NCBI GenBank assembly: GCA_013331015.1
Contig: DUHF01000153.1
Coordinates: forward strand, 1-21,319
Reading direction: 5' to 3'
Source: Methanoregula sp.
GTDB lineage: Archaea; Halobacteriota; Methanomicrobia; Methanomicrobiales; Methanospirillaceae
Length of the DNA stretch: 21,319 nt
The notes under the pieces are model-generated. The model ran no database searches and was not told the origin of the DNA. It worked only from the letters and a program-made list of their open reading frames with translations. Position 1 is the first letter of the stretch. The number at the start of each line of letters is the position of its first letter. Below, piece after piece: positions 1 through 6,451 of this stretch. The position numbers and the translations under genes were made by a program.

Positions 1-18
1 TTCGGCCTGTTTGTTTAA
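1..18 (+). CDS. Possible 3' end of an upstream gene
   Basis: The first six codons read FGLFV followed by TAA at 16-18. An oligo-T stretch lies about 50 nt further on. This could be the last few codons of a gene lying outside the window, but five residues are not enough to identify anything, and a chance stop codon is equally possible. Confidence 0.2.
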   Translation, partial: FGLFV

Positions 19-70
19 TATCATCGTGGAAGGATGACGGGTATCCGGCAGCCCGGAATCGCGGGGATAG

Positions 71-76
71 TTTTTT
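71..76 (+). terminator. Oligo-T stretch, possible archaeal terminator
   Basis: Six T residues follow a GC-rich stretch upstream of the glucanotransferase. Archaeal RNA polymerase often terminates at short T runs without a strong hairpin, so this may end a transcript entering from the left. It may equally lie inside the leader of the next gene, since a TATA-like TTTAATAT lies at about 14-21. Confidence 0.25.
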
Positions 77-117
77 ACCGTTTCCCACCGGCATCTCTTG
101 TTGGTAGGATGGTCTGA

Positions 118-1614
118 ATGAAACCCCGGGGGAACGGAATACTCCTGCATATCTCATCCCTGCCGTCACCGTACGGCATCGGGGATATCGGGCCGGCGGC
201 CTGCCGGTTTGTGGATTTTTTGAGTTCAACCGGGCAGAAGTACTGGCAGATCCTCCCCCTGACCGTGACCGATCCTGCTCATGACGACAACCCGTATCAC
301 AGCATATCGGCGTTTGCAAACAACCCCCTGTTCATCAGCCCGGAACTGATGGCAGCAGATGGTCTCATTGATCCATCCGATCTTGCTAATCCCCCGGATT
401 TTCCCGGTTCCCGGGTCGATTTTCCGGCCGTGATCCCCTACAAGGAGGCGCTTTTCTCTCAAGCATACGACCGGTTCAGCCGTAGCGGGGGCATACCGGA
501 GTACGAACGGTTCTGCAAAGAGAACGCGGGGTGGCTTGACGACTTCGCGCTCTTCTCTGCCATCCGGTCAGATCGGCCGGATCAGACCTGGAACCAGTGG
601 CCCGATGGTCTGAAAAACCGTAACCCCGCCGTCATTGAAGCGGAGAGGGAACGGTTGCATGAAAAGATCGACCGGACAAAGTTTCTCCAGTATGTCTTCC
701 ATGACCAGTGGCAGCGGCTCAGGACCTGCTGCAACAATCATGGCATCACGCTCATCGGCGACATCCCCATCTACGTAGACCATGACAGTGCAGATGTGTG
801 GAGGCACCCGGAATATTTCAAGCTCGACGGCGAGTGCAAGCCAACCGTGGTAGCAGGGGTTCCCCCGGATTATTTCAGCGCAACCGGCCAGCTCTGGAAC
901 ACCCCGGTGTACCAGTGGGATGCCCTGAAGTCCGACAATTTCTCCTGGTGGATCCAGAGGCTCGGGCATACTCTCTCACTTCTCGATATCGTCCGGGTCG
1001 ATCATTTCCGCGGCCTTGTCGCCTGCTGGGAAGTCCCGGCCGGGTCTGCATCGGCAGCGGGTGGCAGGTGGGTTCCGGTGCCTGCCGATGACCTCCTCAC
1101 CGCGTGCACGCGGGCATTTCCCCGCCTGCCAGTCTTTGCCGAGGACCTGGGCACCATCACCCCCGACGTCCGGGAGGTGATGCAGAAATTTAAGATCCGG
1201 GGGATGAAAGTGCTGCTCTTTGCCTTCGAGGATGGGTTTCCGGATACCCCCTACCTGCCCCACAACGTGATTCCGGATTGTTACCTCTACACCGGCACGC
1301 ATGACAACAACCCGGTACGGGGCTGGATTGAGGAGGAGGCAACCGCAGATCATCGCGCCCGGATGCGCCAGTATTTCGGCTGCGATATCCCTGCCGATGA
1401 ACTGAGCCGGGCATTCATCCGCCTTGCAATGTCTACCGTGGCAGATACGGTCATCATCCCCTTGCAGGATCTTCTCGGGCTCGGGGCAGCGTCCCGCATG
1501 AACCGGCCCGGAACCTGTCAGGGGAACTGGAAGTGGCGGTTCACCGATGCACAACTGACAACGGAGATACGTGACTCCCTCGGGAGCATGACTGCCGCGT
1601 ATGCACGGGACTGA
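118..1614 (+). CDS. malQ: 4-alpha-glucanotransferase (amylomaltase, GH77)
   Basis: Transfers alpha-1,4-glucan segments between maltodextrins and glucose, in cytosolic glycogen or maltodextrin turnover. The 498-residue length fits the compact ~500-aa GH77 type. The start of the protein (RGNGILLHISSLPSPYGIGD) is the typical amylomaltase N-terminus. The three catalytic acids can be placed: nucleophile D295 in VRVDHFRG, acid/base E342 in AEDLG, and D396 in GTHDNNP, each close to its position in the Thermus enzyme. The substrate-loop motif GVPPDYFSATGQLW is also present. The ATG is preceded by a modest AGGATGG; no better start is visible. The gene stands alone, convergent with the next gene. No other glycogen gene is present, so its metabolic partners lie elsewhere. 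It is the only soluble sugar enzyme in a window otherwise dominated by membrane transport. Confidence 0.96.
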   Translation: MKPRGNGILLHISSLPSPYGIGDIGPAACRFVDFLSSTGQKYWQILPLTVTDPAHDDNPYHSISAFANNPLFISPELMAADGLIDPSDLANPPDFPGSRVDFPAVIPYKEALFSQAYDRFSRSGGIPEYERFCKENAGWLDDFALFSAIRSDRPDQTWNQWPDGLKNRNPAVIEAERERLHEKIDRTKFLQYVFHDQWQRLRTCCNNHGITLIGDIPIYVDHDSADVWRHPEYFKLDGECKPTVVAGVPPDYFSATGQLWNTPVYQWDALKSDNFSWWIQRLGHTLSLLDIVRVDHFRGLVACWEVPAGSASAAGGRWVPVPADDLLTACTRAFPRLPVFAEDLGTITPDVREVMQKFKIRGMKVLLFAFEDGFPDTPYLPHNVIPDCYLYTGTHDNNPVRGWIEEEATADHRARMRQYFGCDIPADELSRAFIRLAMSTVADTVIIPLQDLLGLGAASRMNRPGTCQGNWKWRFTDAQLTTEIRDSLGSMTAAYARD

Positions 1615-1761
1615 CGGGCTTGCAGGATGCGGGGAATACTCTTATGAGGGCCCCCACCATTTCTCCTTTCAGGAATCACGCCATTCTGCCATGCCCGGTT
1701 GCTCTCATCGTGGCATGAGTAAAGCGGGATTTTGACCAAAAGGATCTCGTTATTTGGGGAT

Positions 1762-3285
1762 TCACTCTTTTTTTGTCCCGAACCCCCAGTCCGGGAGATC
1801 CAGCTCCGGCTCCCCGACCACTGCGGCGCTGCCAAGGACGATCTTCCTCACCTCGTCCTTTCTGTCTGCGGTAGTCAGGATGAGGAGCGTGTCCCCGGAC
1901 TCGATCACCGTACTTCCACTGGGGGAGATCTGGTCTTTGCCCTTTGCAATAAGGATGATGAGAGTGCCAGCGGGAAGGCCGATATTGACGATCTGTTTGT
2001 TGATGATTGGAGAACAGTGCGGGATCTCCAGTTCGAAGAGCTCGTTCACCCGGTCCTCCTTCTCGTCCATCTCCATACCGAACCGGGACCGGATCGGGAC
2101 CGGGGATGAGAGATCGAGCATCCGGGCGACAAAGGGGATCGAGGTCCCGTGGAGGATGGCGGACATGATGACGGTAAAGAAGACGAGGTTGAATATCATG
2201 TTTGCCTGCGGAACTGCAGCGAGGAGCGGGAACGTGGCAAGCACGATGGGGGCAGCGCCCCGCAGGCCTACCCACGAGACCATCATCTTCTCGTTCCTGT
2301 TCATCTTCCACGGTATGAGTGAGAGGTAGACGGCGACCGGCCGTGCAATGAAGATCAGGATAAGGGAGATGATGATGCCCGGGACGAGGATCGGCAGGAG
2401 CTGGGAAGGGAAGACGAAAAGGCCGAGTGCAAGGAACATGGTGATCTGCATCAGCCAGGCGATCGCCTCGTGGAACCGAATCAGGCTGCGCTTGTGGACG
2501 ATGGTGCTGCTCCCGATGACAAGGGCGGCGATGTAGACCGAAAGGAACCCGTTGCCGCCAAGGAGGGCAGTCATACTGTAGATGAGGAGCGCCGTGCAGA
2601 GGGTAAGAACCGCGTAAAGCCCCTCGTATTCCAGCTTGAGGGCGTTGATCAGCCAGACGGTTACCTTCCCGAACCCATACCCGAAGAGGCCTCCGACTGC
2701 CATCTGCTGCACAAAGAGCGGGATGAGGGCGAATATGGATATCCCGGGCTGGGTGAGGAGCATGATCGCCCCGATGGTCAGGAAGATTGCCATGGGGTCG
2801 TTGCTGCCGGACTCAAACTCAAGAAGGGGCCGAACCTCTCCTTTGAGGCTTGCACGCCGCGAACGAAGCGTGGCAAAGACCGCTGCGGCGTCCGTTGATG
2901 AAACAATGGCACCAAGGAGGAACCCCTCGAGAGGCGAAAACCCGAGAAGGACGACCGCCGCAATGCTGATGAGAAGAGCGGTGATTACAACCCCTGCCGT
3001 TGAGAGAGCAAGGGCTTTGTTAAAGACCGGTTTGACCTCCGTCCACCGGGTGTCGATACCCCCGGAGAAGAGGATGAGAGTTAGAGCAACGACCCCGATG
3101 GACTGGGCGATGAATGGATTATCGAAATGAATCCCGCCCGGCCCCTCCGATCCGGCCAGCATGCCGACGAGGATAAATATCAGGAGTGAGGGGACGCCAA
3201 GTCTTCCCGACACCTTGTTGGCAAGGATGCTGATGATAACAAGGGCAGTAGCCCCGATGATCAGGTAATCGACGGAAGGGATCAT
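1762..3285 (-). CDS. CPA1 cation/proton antiporter with RCK_C domain (NhaP2/CvrA-like K+/H+ antiporter)
   Basis: Integral membrane antiporter of about 12-13 helices (residues ~5-390), exchanging K+ or Na+ for H+. The transport core shows SSTDAAAVF (D132) and ESGSNDPMA (N162-D163), the ND signature of CPA1 antiporters, plus WVGLRGAAPI at 338-347. After a linker, residues ~410-485 form an RCK_C/TrkA_C domain ending in GDTLLILTT, a ligand-gated regulatory module found in NhaP2/CvrA. The 507-aa length is shorter than the ~570-aa bacterial CvrA because no third C-terminal domain follows. The ATG is supported by GGAGGT at 3295-3300, nine bases upstream. The gene is monocistronic, convergent with malQ and divergent from the DUF1538 operon. 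K+ versus Na+ specificity cannot be read from the sequence; the RCK_C domain and the ND-type core make K+/H+ the first guess. Confidence 0.9.
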   Translation of the reverse strand: MIPSVDYLIIGATALVIISILANKVSGRLGVPSLLIFILVGMLAGSEGPGGIHFDNPFIAQSIGVVALTLILFSGGIDTRWTEVKPVFNKALALSTAGVVITALLISIAAVVLLGFSPLEGFLLGAIVSSTDAAAVFATLRSRRASLKGEVRPLLEFESGSNDPMAIFLTIGAIMLLTQPGISIFALIPLFVQQMAVGGLFGYGFGKVTVWLINALKLEYEGLYAVLTLCTALLIYSMTALLGGNGFLSVYIAALVIGSSTIVHKRSLIRFHEAIAWLMQITMFLALGLFVFPSQLLPILVPGIIISLILIFIARPVAVYLSLIPWKMNRNEKMMVSWVGLRGAAPIVLATFPLLAAVPQANMIFNLVFFTVIMSAILHGTSIPFVARMLDLSSPVPIRSRFGMEMDEKEDRVNELFELEIPHCSPIINKQIVNIGLPAGTLIILIAKGKDQISPSGSTVIESGDTLLILTTADRKDEVRKIVLGSAAVVGEPELDLPDWGFGTKKE

Positions 3286-3356
3286 GGCAGCGTAACCTCC
3301 GGCGCTGTGAAGGAAAAACCCGTCAGATCGTGGGGGCGGCAGATTATCTGTCGCCC

Positions 3357-3366
3357 TTTATTTTAA
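3357..3366 (-). promoter_or_regulatory. TATA-like element for the antiporter gene
   Basis: Read on the minus strand this is TTAAAATAAA, the most A/T-rich stretch in an otherwise GC-rich spacer. It is centred about 75 nt upstream of the antiporter ATG. Initiation about 25 nt downstream would give a leader of roughly 50 nt that includes the GGAGGT site. On the plus strand the same bases read TTTATTTTAA, so a role for the divergent operon is also possible. Confidence 0.4.
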
Positions 3367-3497
3367 CGGTATCTTTAGTAGTGCCGGGAATTCTGATAAA
3401 CTTTGGGTGGATGTGCTGACCGAGTCCGATGATGCGGAGCCTGCGAAAAGACCCGCCTACAAATGCACTACGGTCCTCGCCTATCCCGCGGAAGAGT

Positions 3498-3626
3498 ATG
3501 GAGGACAACAACAGTTTTCAGGCAGGAGGTCAGAGGATTGTATGGAAGGGCCGGGCCGTAACTTTGGACGGGGAAAAATTGCCTGGATGTCCGGGTGTTC
3601 AGCCGCCGGTTCTTCAGGAAACATGA
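3498..3626 (+). CDS. Candidate 42-aa small protein ahead of the DUF1538 operon
   Basis: A small frame begins MEDNNSFQAGGQRIVWKGRA and ends 19 nt before the first DUF1538 gene, so it could be the first cistron of that operon. GGAAGAG precedes the ATG at a plausible distance. Against it: third codon positions are only about half G/C, well below the flanking genes, no family is recognised, and the protein has no membrane segment or clear motif. It is hydrophilic with one cysteine. Treat as a possibility only. Confidence 0.2.
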   Translation: MEDNNSFQAGGQRIVWKGRAVTLDGEKLPGCPGVQPPVLQET

Positions 3627-3645
3627 CGCAGGATGAGCCACCCGT

Positions 3646-4338
3646 ATGCTTCGTGATGTCAGACACATGGTCCGGGAGGTGACGCAGGCTGTTGCCCCCA
3701 TCGTTGCCGTCATCATCATAATTCAGGTATTCCTGATGAAGACTCCCCTCCTGACCATCCTTTTGTTCCTGCTCGGGAGCGCAATGGTCGTCATCGGGAT
3801 CGCCCTCTTCCTGCTCGGCGTGAAGATCGGCCTGCTTCCCATGGGCGAGACGATCGGCTCCGAGATGCCGAAGTCCGGGTCCGTCATCCTCATCGTGGTT
3901 GTCGCGTTCCTCTTCGGACTCCTTGCAACCATTGCCGAGCCCGATGTCCGGGTCCTGACCTCCATGGTGCAGACGGTCTCGAATGGCACGATCCCGCAGA
4001 ACCCCCTCATCCTTGTCATCGCTGTTGGCGTGGGCTTCTTTGTCGCGACTGCCATCCTGCGGATCCTCTACAACGTGCCGATAGCCTGGCTCTTTTGTGC
4101 CGGGTATGCGGCAGTCCTCATCCTCTCGTTCTTCACCCCGGCAGAGTACCTTCCGATCGCCTTTGACGCGGGAGGGGTTACCACCGGCCCCGTCACCGTC
4201 CCATTCATCCTCGCGCTCGGCATCGGCGTGAGCTCGGTCCTTGGCGGCCGGTCGGCGCTCAAGGACGGGTTCGGGCTCATCGGCCTTGCCTCGATTGGCC
4301 CGATCCTGGGGGTCATGCTCCTGGGGGTGCTGGGCTGA
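3646..4338 (+). CDS. DUF1538 family membrane protein, first half-protein
   Basis: Multi-spanning membrane protein of unknown function in the DUF1538 family. Visible family motifs are LGVKIGLLPMGETIG (57-71), AEPDVRVL (97-104), AFDAGGVTTGPV (172-183) and a glycine-rich stretch near 200-220 with DGFGLIGLA. About six hydrophobic segments are apparent. The Glu-Pro-Asp and Asp-Ala-Gly-Gly motifs inside hydrophobic surroundings look like substrate or ion sites, but that is inference. The ATG at 3646 has little ribosome-binding support; an in-frame ATG at 3667 preceded by GTGAT (3653-3657) would shorten it by seven residues and may be the true start. The stop overlaps the next gene's ATG by one base (TGATG), implying translational coupling to its paralogue. 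As I recall, the family also occurs as one ~500-aa protein with two such repeats, so this is probably one half of a heteromer. Confidence 0.88.
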   Translation: MLRDVRHMVREVTQAVAPIVAVIIIIQVFLMKTPLLTILLFLLGSAMVVIGIALFLLGVKIGLLPMGETIGSEMPKSGSVILIVVVAFLFGLLATIAEPDVRVLTSMVQTVSNGTIPQNPLILVIAVGVGFFVATAILRILYNVPIAWLFCAGYAAVLILSFFTPAEYLPIAFDAGGVTTGPVTVPFILALGIGVSSVLGGRSALKDGFGLIGLASIGPILGVMLLGVLG

Positions 4339-5069
4339 TGGCTGCCGAGATCCTTCTTGCCGGTGTCGACCACGTGATAGTTGAGGTGCTCCAGGCTCTT
4401 TCTCCCCTTGTTATCTTCTTTGTGGTATTCCAGTTCCTCTCCCTCCAGCTGCCGCGGGAGTACATCTTCGGCCTCTTCAAGGGCATCACCATCACCCTCA
4501 TCGGGATGGTCCTCTTCTTCCAGGGGGTGAAGATAGCGTTTCTGCCGGCCGGGCAGGAGATCGGCGCATACTTCGGGGGACTTGAGCAGCTCTGGCTCCT
4601 CATCCCGTTCGGGTTCCTGCTCGGGTTCCTGACCACGTATGCCGAACCGGCAGTGAGGGTGCTCTGCTACCAGATCGAGAAGTCGTCTGGCGGGTATGTC
4701 CCGGGGAATCTCATCCTGTACGCCCTGTCCTTTGGCGTGGCCATCGCGGTTGCCATCGGAATGGCCCGCATCGTGTACGGCTTTGCATTCCTCCCATTCG
4801 TCATCGGCGGCTACCTCATTGCCATCGTCCTTATGCGATTTACGGATCCGGACTTTATTGCCATCGCGTTCGACTCCGGGGGTGTTGCCACCGGGCCGAT
4901 GGCCGTGACATTCCTGATGGCCCTTGCCGTCGGGGCATCGGTTGAAGTCGGGGGTGGCAACCCCATCACGGAGGGGTTCGGGCTCATTGCGCTCATCGCG
5001 CTCAGCCCGATCCTCTCCATCCTGATCCTCGGTATCGCATACCGGATAAAGAAAGGTGAGTATGTATGA
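4338..5069 (+). CDS. DUF1538 family membrane protein, second half-protein
   Basis: Paralogue of the preceding gene with the same motif order: FQGVKIAFLPAGQEIG (61-76), AEPAVRVL (102-109), AFDSGGVATGPM (177-188) and EGFGLIALIALSPI (212-225). The 243 residues form about six to seven hydrophobic segments and end in a short basic tail (YRIKKGEYV), likely cytosolic. It begins at an ATG sharing one base with the upstream stop, and its own stop overlaps the next ATG (ATGA), so all three genes are probably translated as a unit with fixed ratios. The two copies differ at several positions in equivalent motifs (D100 in the first where this one has A105; A175 in the first where this one has S180), so they are diverged halves, not a recent duplication. 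The substrate is unknown; a transport or channel role regulated by the adjoining PII-like protein is inference. Confidence 0.88.
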   Translation: MAAEILLAGVDHVIVEVLQALSPLVIFFVVFQFLSLQLPREYIFGLFKGITITLIGMVLFFQGVKIAFLPAGQEIGAYFGGLEQLWLLIPFGFLLGFLTTYAEPAVRVLCYQIEKSSGGYVPGNLILYALSFGVAIAVAIGMARIVYGFAFLPFVIGGYLIAIVLMRFTDPDFIAIAFDSGGVATGPMAVTFLMALAVGASVEVGGGNPITEGFGLIALIALSPILSILILGIAYRIKKGEYV

Positions 5070-5422
5070 TATGTGAAAGTTGCAAAGACCTTATCGTAAC
5101 GATTGTACAGCGGGGCTGGGCCGAGACCGTCATCAAGGCGTCGCGTTCGGCCGGTGCCGAGGGGGCGACGGTATTGATGGGCCGGGGGACCGGTATCCAT
5201 GACAACCAGAGCTTCCTTGGCATCCCCATCGAACCGGAGAAAGAGATCATCTTAACCGTCATTGAGCCGGAGAAGACCGACCGGGTGCTCGCGGCTATCG
5301 ACACGGCAGTGGAACTCCACCACCCCGGCAGGGGGATCGCGTTTGTGATCAACCTGTCACGGGTTGCCGGGCGGGTCCACCATACGTGCCAGAACGGGGC
5401 AGATGGCAAAAAGGACGGGTGA
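5066..5422 (+). CDS. PII-like (GlnB-superfamily) signalling protein
   Basis: A 118-aa protein with the ferredoxin-like beta-alpha-beta repeat of the PII superfamily: strand LIVTIVQRG, helix from WAETVIKASRSAG, then GATVLMGRG, strand EIILTVI, helix TDRVLAAIDTAV and strand GIAFVINLSRV. Canonical PII trimers sense ATP/ADP and 2-oxoglutarate and bind transporters such as AmtB through the T-loop. Here the segment at T-loop position (GRGTGIHDNQSFLGIP, 39-54) is short and lacks the GlnB uridylylation tyrosine, and the B-loop region reads HHPGRG (85-90) where GlnB has TGKIGDG. Cysteines C3 and C6 and the H105-H106-x-C108 cluster could bind metal or form disulfides. The start overlaps the DUF1538 stop as ATGA, with GGTGA (5055-5059) as ribosome binding site. 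Its coupling to two membrane proteins suggests it gates them, as GlnK does AmtB; the ligand is unknown. Confidence 0.88.
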   Translation: MICESCKDLIVTIVQRGWAETVIKASRSAGAEGATVLMGRGTGIHDNQSFLGIPIEPEKEIILTVIEPEKTDRVLAAIDTAVELHHPGRGIAFVINLSRVAGRVHHTCQNGADGKKDG

Positions 5423-5470
5423 GCAAGAAAGAGTCCAAAAAGACCGGTACTGAAAGTGCAATCCGGGCCC

Positions 5471-6304
5471 TCATTCCGTGACCGGCACCAGTTTCCCTTT
5501 CAGTTTCTCCTCGATGCCCAGCTGCAGCATCTCGATGACATTGTTCACAACCCCCCGCGTGTGACGGACGATCAGTTCATCGTTTTGGAAGAACTCCCGG
5601 TCCGTTTTGCTGTTGAACGCCGACCCGTGCGTCCGGAACGCGATGCCGAACGGGGCCATGATGTACCCGAGCTGCTCGAAGTTCAGCCAGATGTCCATTC
5701 CCGTCTTGATGGCCCCGTCCTCGTGGCCGTTGACCAGGATCCCGACAACCTTTCCCTCGGTCAGCCCGGGTTTGCCGAGATGGTACAGGTTCTCCATGCA
5801 GGTGGTCCGGTCAAGGAAGGTTTTGAGCCGGGCCGACATGCCGTTCCAGTTGATCGGGGAGGCAACGATGACCGCTTTTGATGCTGCAAGCATTGCATGG
5901 AACGCCGGCATATCGTCGTTTTTGTTCCGGCAGGGGTAGGTGCAGGATTCCGCCCGGACCGCATAACAGCACCAGCAGTACTCGATATGGTGTCCGGTCA
6001 GGTTATAGCGACGATAACTCACGCCGCGTTCGCGGAGCGCCCCTTCGGCAAGGTCTGCCATGAAGCCGGTGTTTCCCGCCCGGTGGGTGCTGCCGTTGAT
6101 GATGAGGACATCGAATGGTTTGCCATCATACGTAAGCTGCGTCCGGGGGGCGTCAGGGACGAATTCGGGTGACGGGCTGTGGCATACCGGGCAACCCTTT
6201 GGCGGCGTCTCACCGGTGAATACAAAACCGCAGACTGCACAGCGCCACGGGGTCTTCTGGTCCATACCGGTTGGTTGGAGTGAGTCTGGCTGAATCACGG
6301 GCAT
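5471..6304 (-). CDS. NAD(P)H-dependent FMN reductase / iron-sulfur-flavoprotein-like protein with N-terminal rubredoxin-like domain
   Basis: Two parts are visible. Residues ~20-45 hold CAVC and CPVC (C22, C25, C38, C41), a rubredoxin or zinc-ribbon knuckle. Residues ~63-270 are a flavodoxin-like NAD(P)H:FMN reductase domain with the FMN phosphate loop NGSTHRAGNT (70-79) and the substrate-side motif SPINWNGMSARLKTFLDR (149-166). The domain contains a cysteine cluster, C110, C112, C113, C121 and C125, in the region where archaeal iron-sulfur flavoproteins place their 4Fe-4S ligands, though the spacing differs from the usual CX2CX2C. It probably transfers electrons between a reduced carrier and an acceptor, perhaps in oxidative-stress defence; the partner is unknown. 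The start at 6304 is chosen because GGGAGA lies about 8 nt upstream; an internal Met14 lacks such a site. It is transcribed alone, convergent with the DUF1538-PII operon. Confidence 0.88.
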   Translation of the reverse strand: MPVIQPDSLQPTGMDQKTPWRCAVCGFVFTGETPPKGCPVCHSPSPEFVPDAPRTQLTYDGKPFDVLIINGSTHRAGNTGFMADLAEGALRERGVSYRRYNLTGHHIEYCWCCYAVRAESCTYPCRNKNDDMPAFHAMLAASKAVIVASPINWNGMSARLKTFLDRTTCMENLYHLGKPGLTEGKVVGILVNGHEDGAIKTGMDIWLNFEQLGYIMAPFGIAFRTHGSAFNSKTDREFFQNDELIVRHTRGVVNNVIEMLQLGIEEKLKGKLVPVTE

Positions 6305-6355
6305 TTGTTCTGTCTCCCTTTAAAGGATGCAATACCCGTACTCTGTTGCCCAGGA

Positions 6356-6377
6356 CCCGAAATAGTTTCGTTTCGGG
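6356..6377. promoter_or_regulatory. Inverted repeat upstream of the flavoprotein gene
   Basis: CCCGAAA (6356-6362) and TTTCGGG (6371-6377) form a perfect 7-bp inverted repeat around an 8-nt spacer, 52 nt upstream of the flavoprotein ATG. The A/T-rich spacer and arms could place the core promoter here, so the dyad may be an operator for a redox regulator. It could also fold in the RNA as a leader hairpin. Confidence 0.4.
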
Positions 6378-6431
6378 CAACAGCATGGAGCCGGGCACGG
6401 GCATCCCCTGGCCAGTCCTCCTCCCGCTATG

Positions 6432-6439
6432 AAAAAAAA
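6432..6439 (-). terminator. Oligo-T terminator after the MscS gene
   Basis: Eight A residues on the plus strand give a T8 run on the minus strand, 13 nt beyond the MscS stop codon. No hairpin is needed; this is the usual archaeal intrinsic terminator form. It would separate the DUF432-MscS transcript from the flavoprotein gene downstream. Confidence 0.6.
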
Positions 6440-6451
6440 GGAATCGGGACC

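Larger units (their letters stand above)
3286..3645. other. 360-nt divergent intergenic region
   Basis: This lies between the antiporter (leftward) and the DUF1538 operon (rightward). The left end has the antiporter ribosome binding site (3295-3300) and an A/T-rich element at 3357-3366. The rest (about 3370-3640) is long for an archaeal leader and has no strong ribosome binding site at its right end. It contains one 42-codon reading frame, listed separately as a weak candidate. I see no recognised riboswitch, tRNA or repeat. Either the operon has a long leader or a small gene or RNA is hidden here. Confidence 0.7.

Noticed and set aside
1700..1720. Small inverted repeat CTCAT-N6-ATGAG between the convergent malQ and antiporter genes
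   Set aside because: A 5-bp stem without a strong T run on either strand; too weak to call a terminator.
1676..2311. 211-codon frame overlapping the antiporter gene in another phase
   Set aside because: Arg/Pro/Gly-rich shadow of the antiporter, as expected from GC-rich codon bias; no motif.
3370..3645. Possible riboswitch or C/D-box RNA (GATGATG near 3427, GC stems)
   Set aside because: No match to a fluoride, Mg2+ or other riboswitch core that I can recognise, and the box motifs do not fit the consensus spacing.
3407..3682. 91-codon frame starting at GTG and running into the first DUF1538 gene
   Set aside because: Overlaps a well-supported gene in another frame, has no family resemblance, and lacks a good ribosome binding site.
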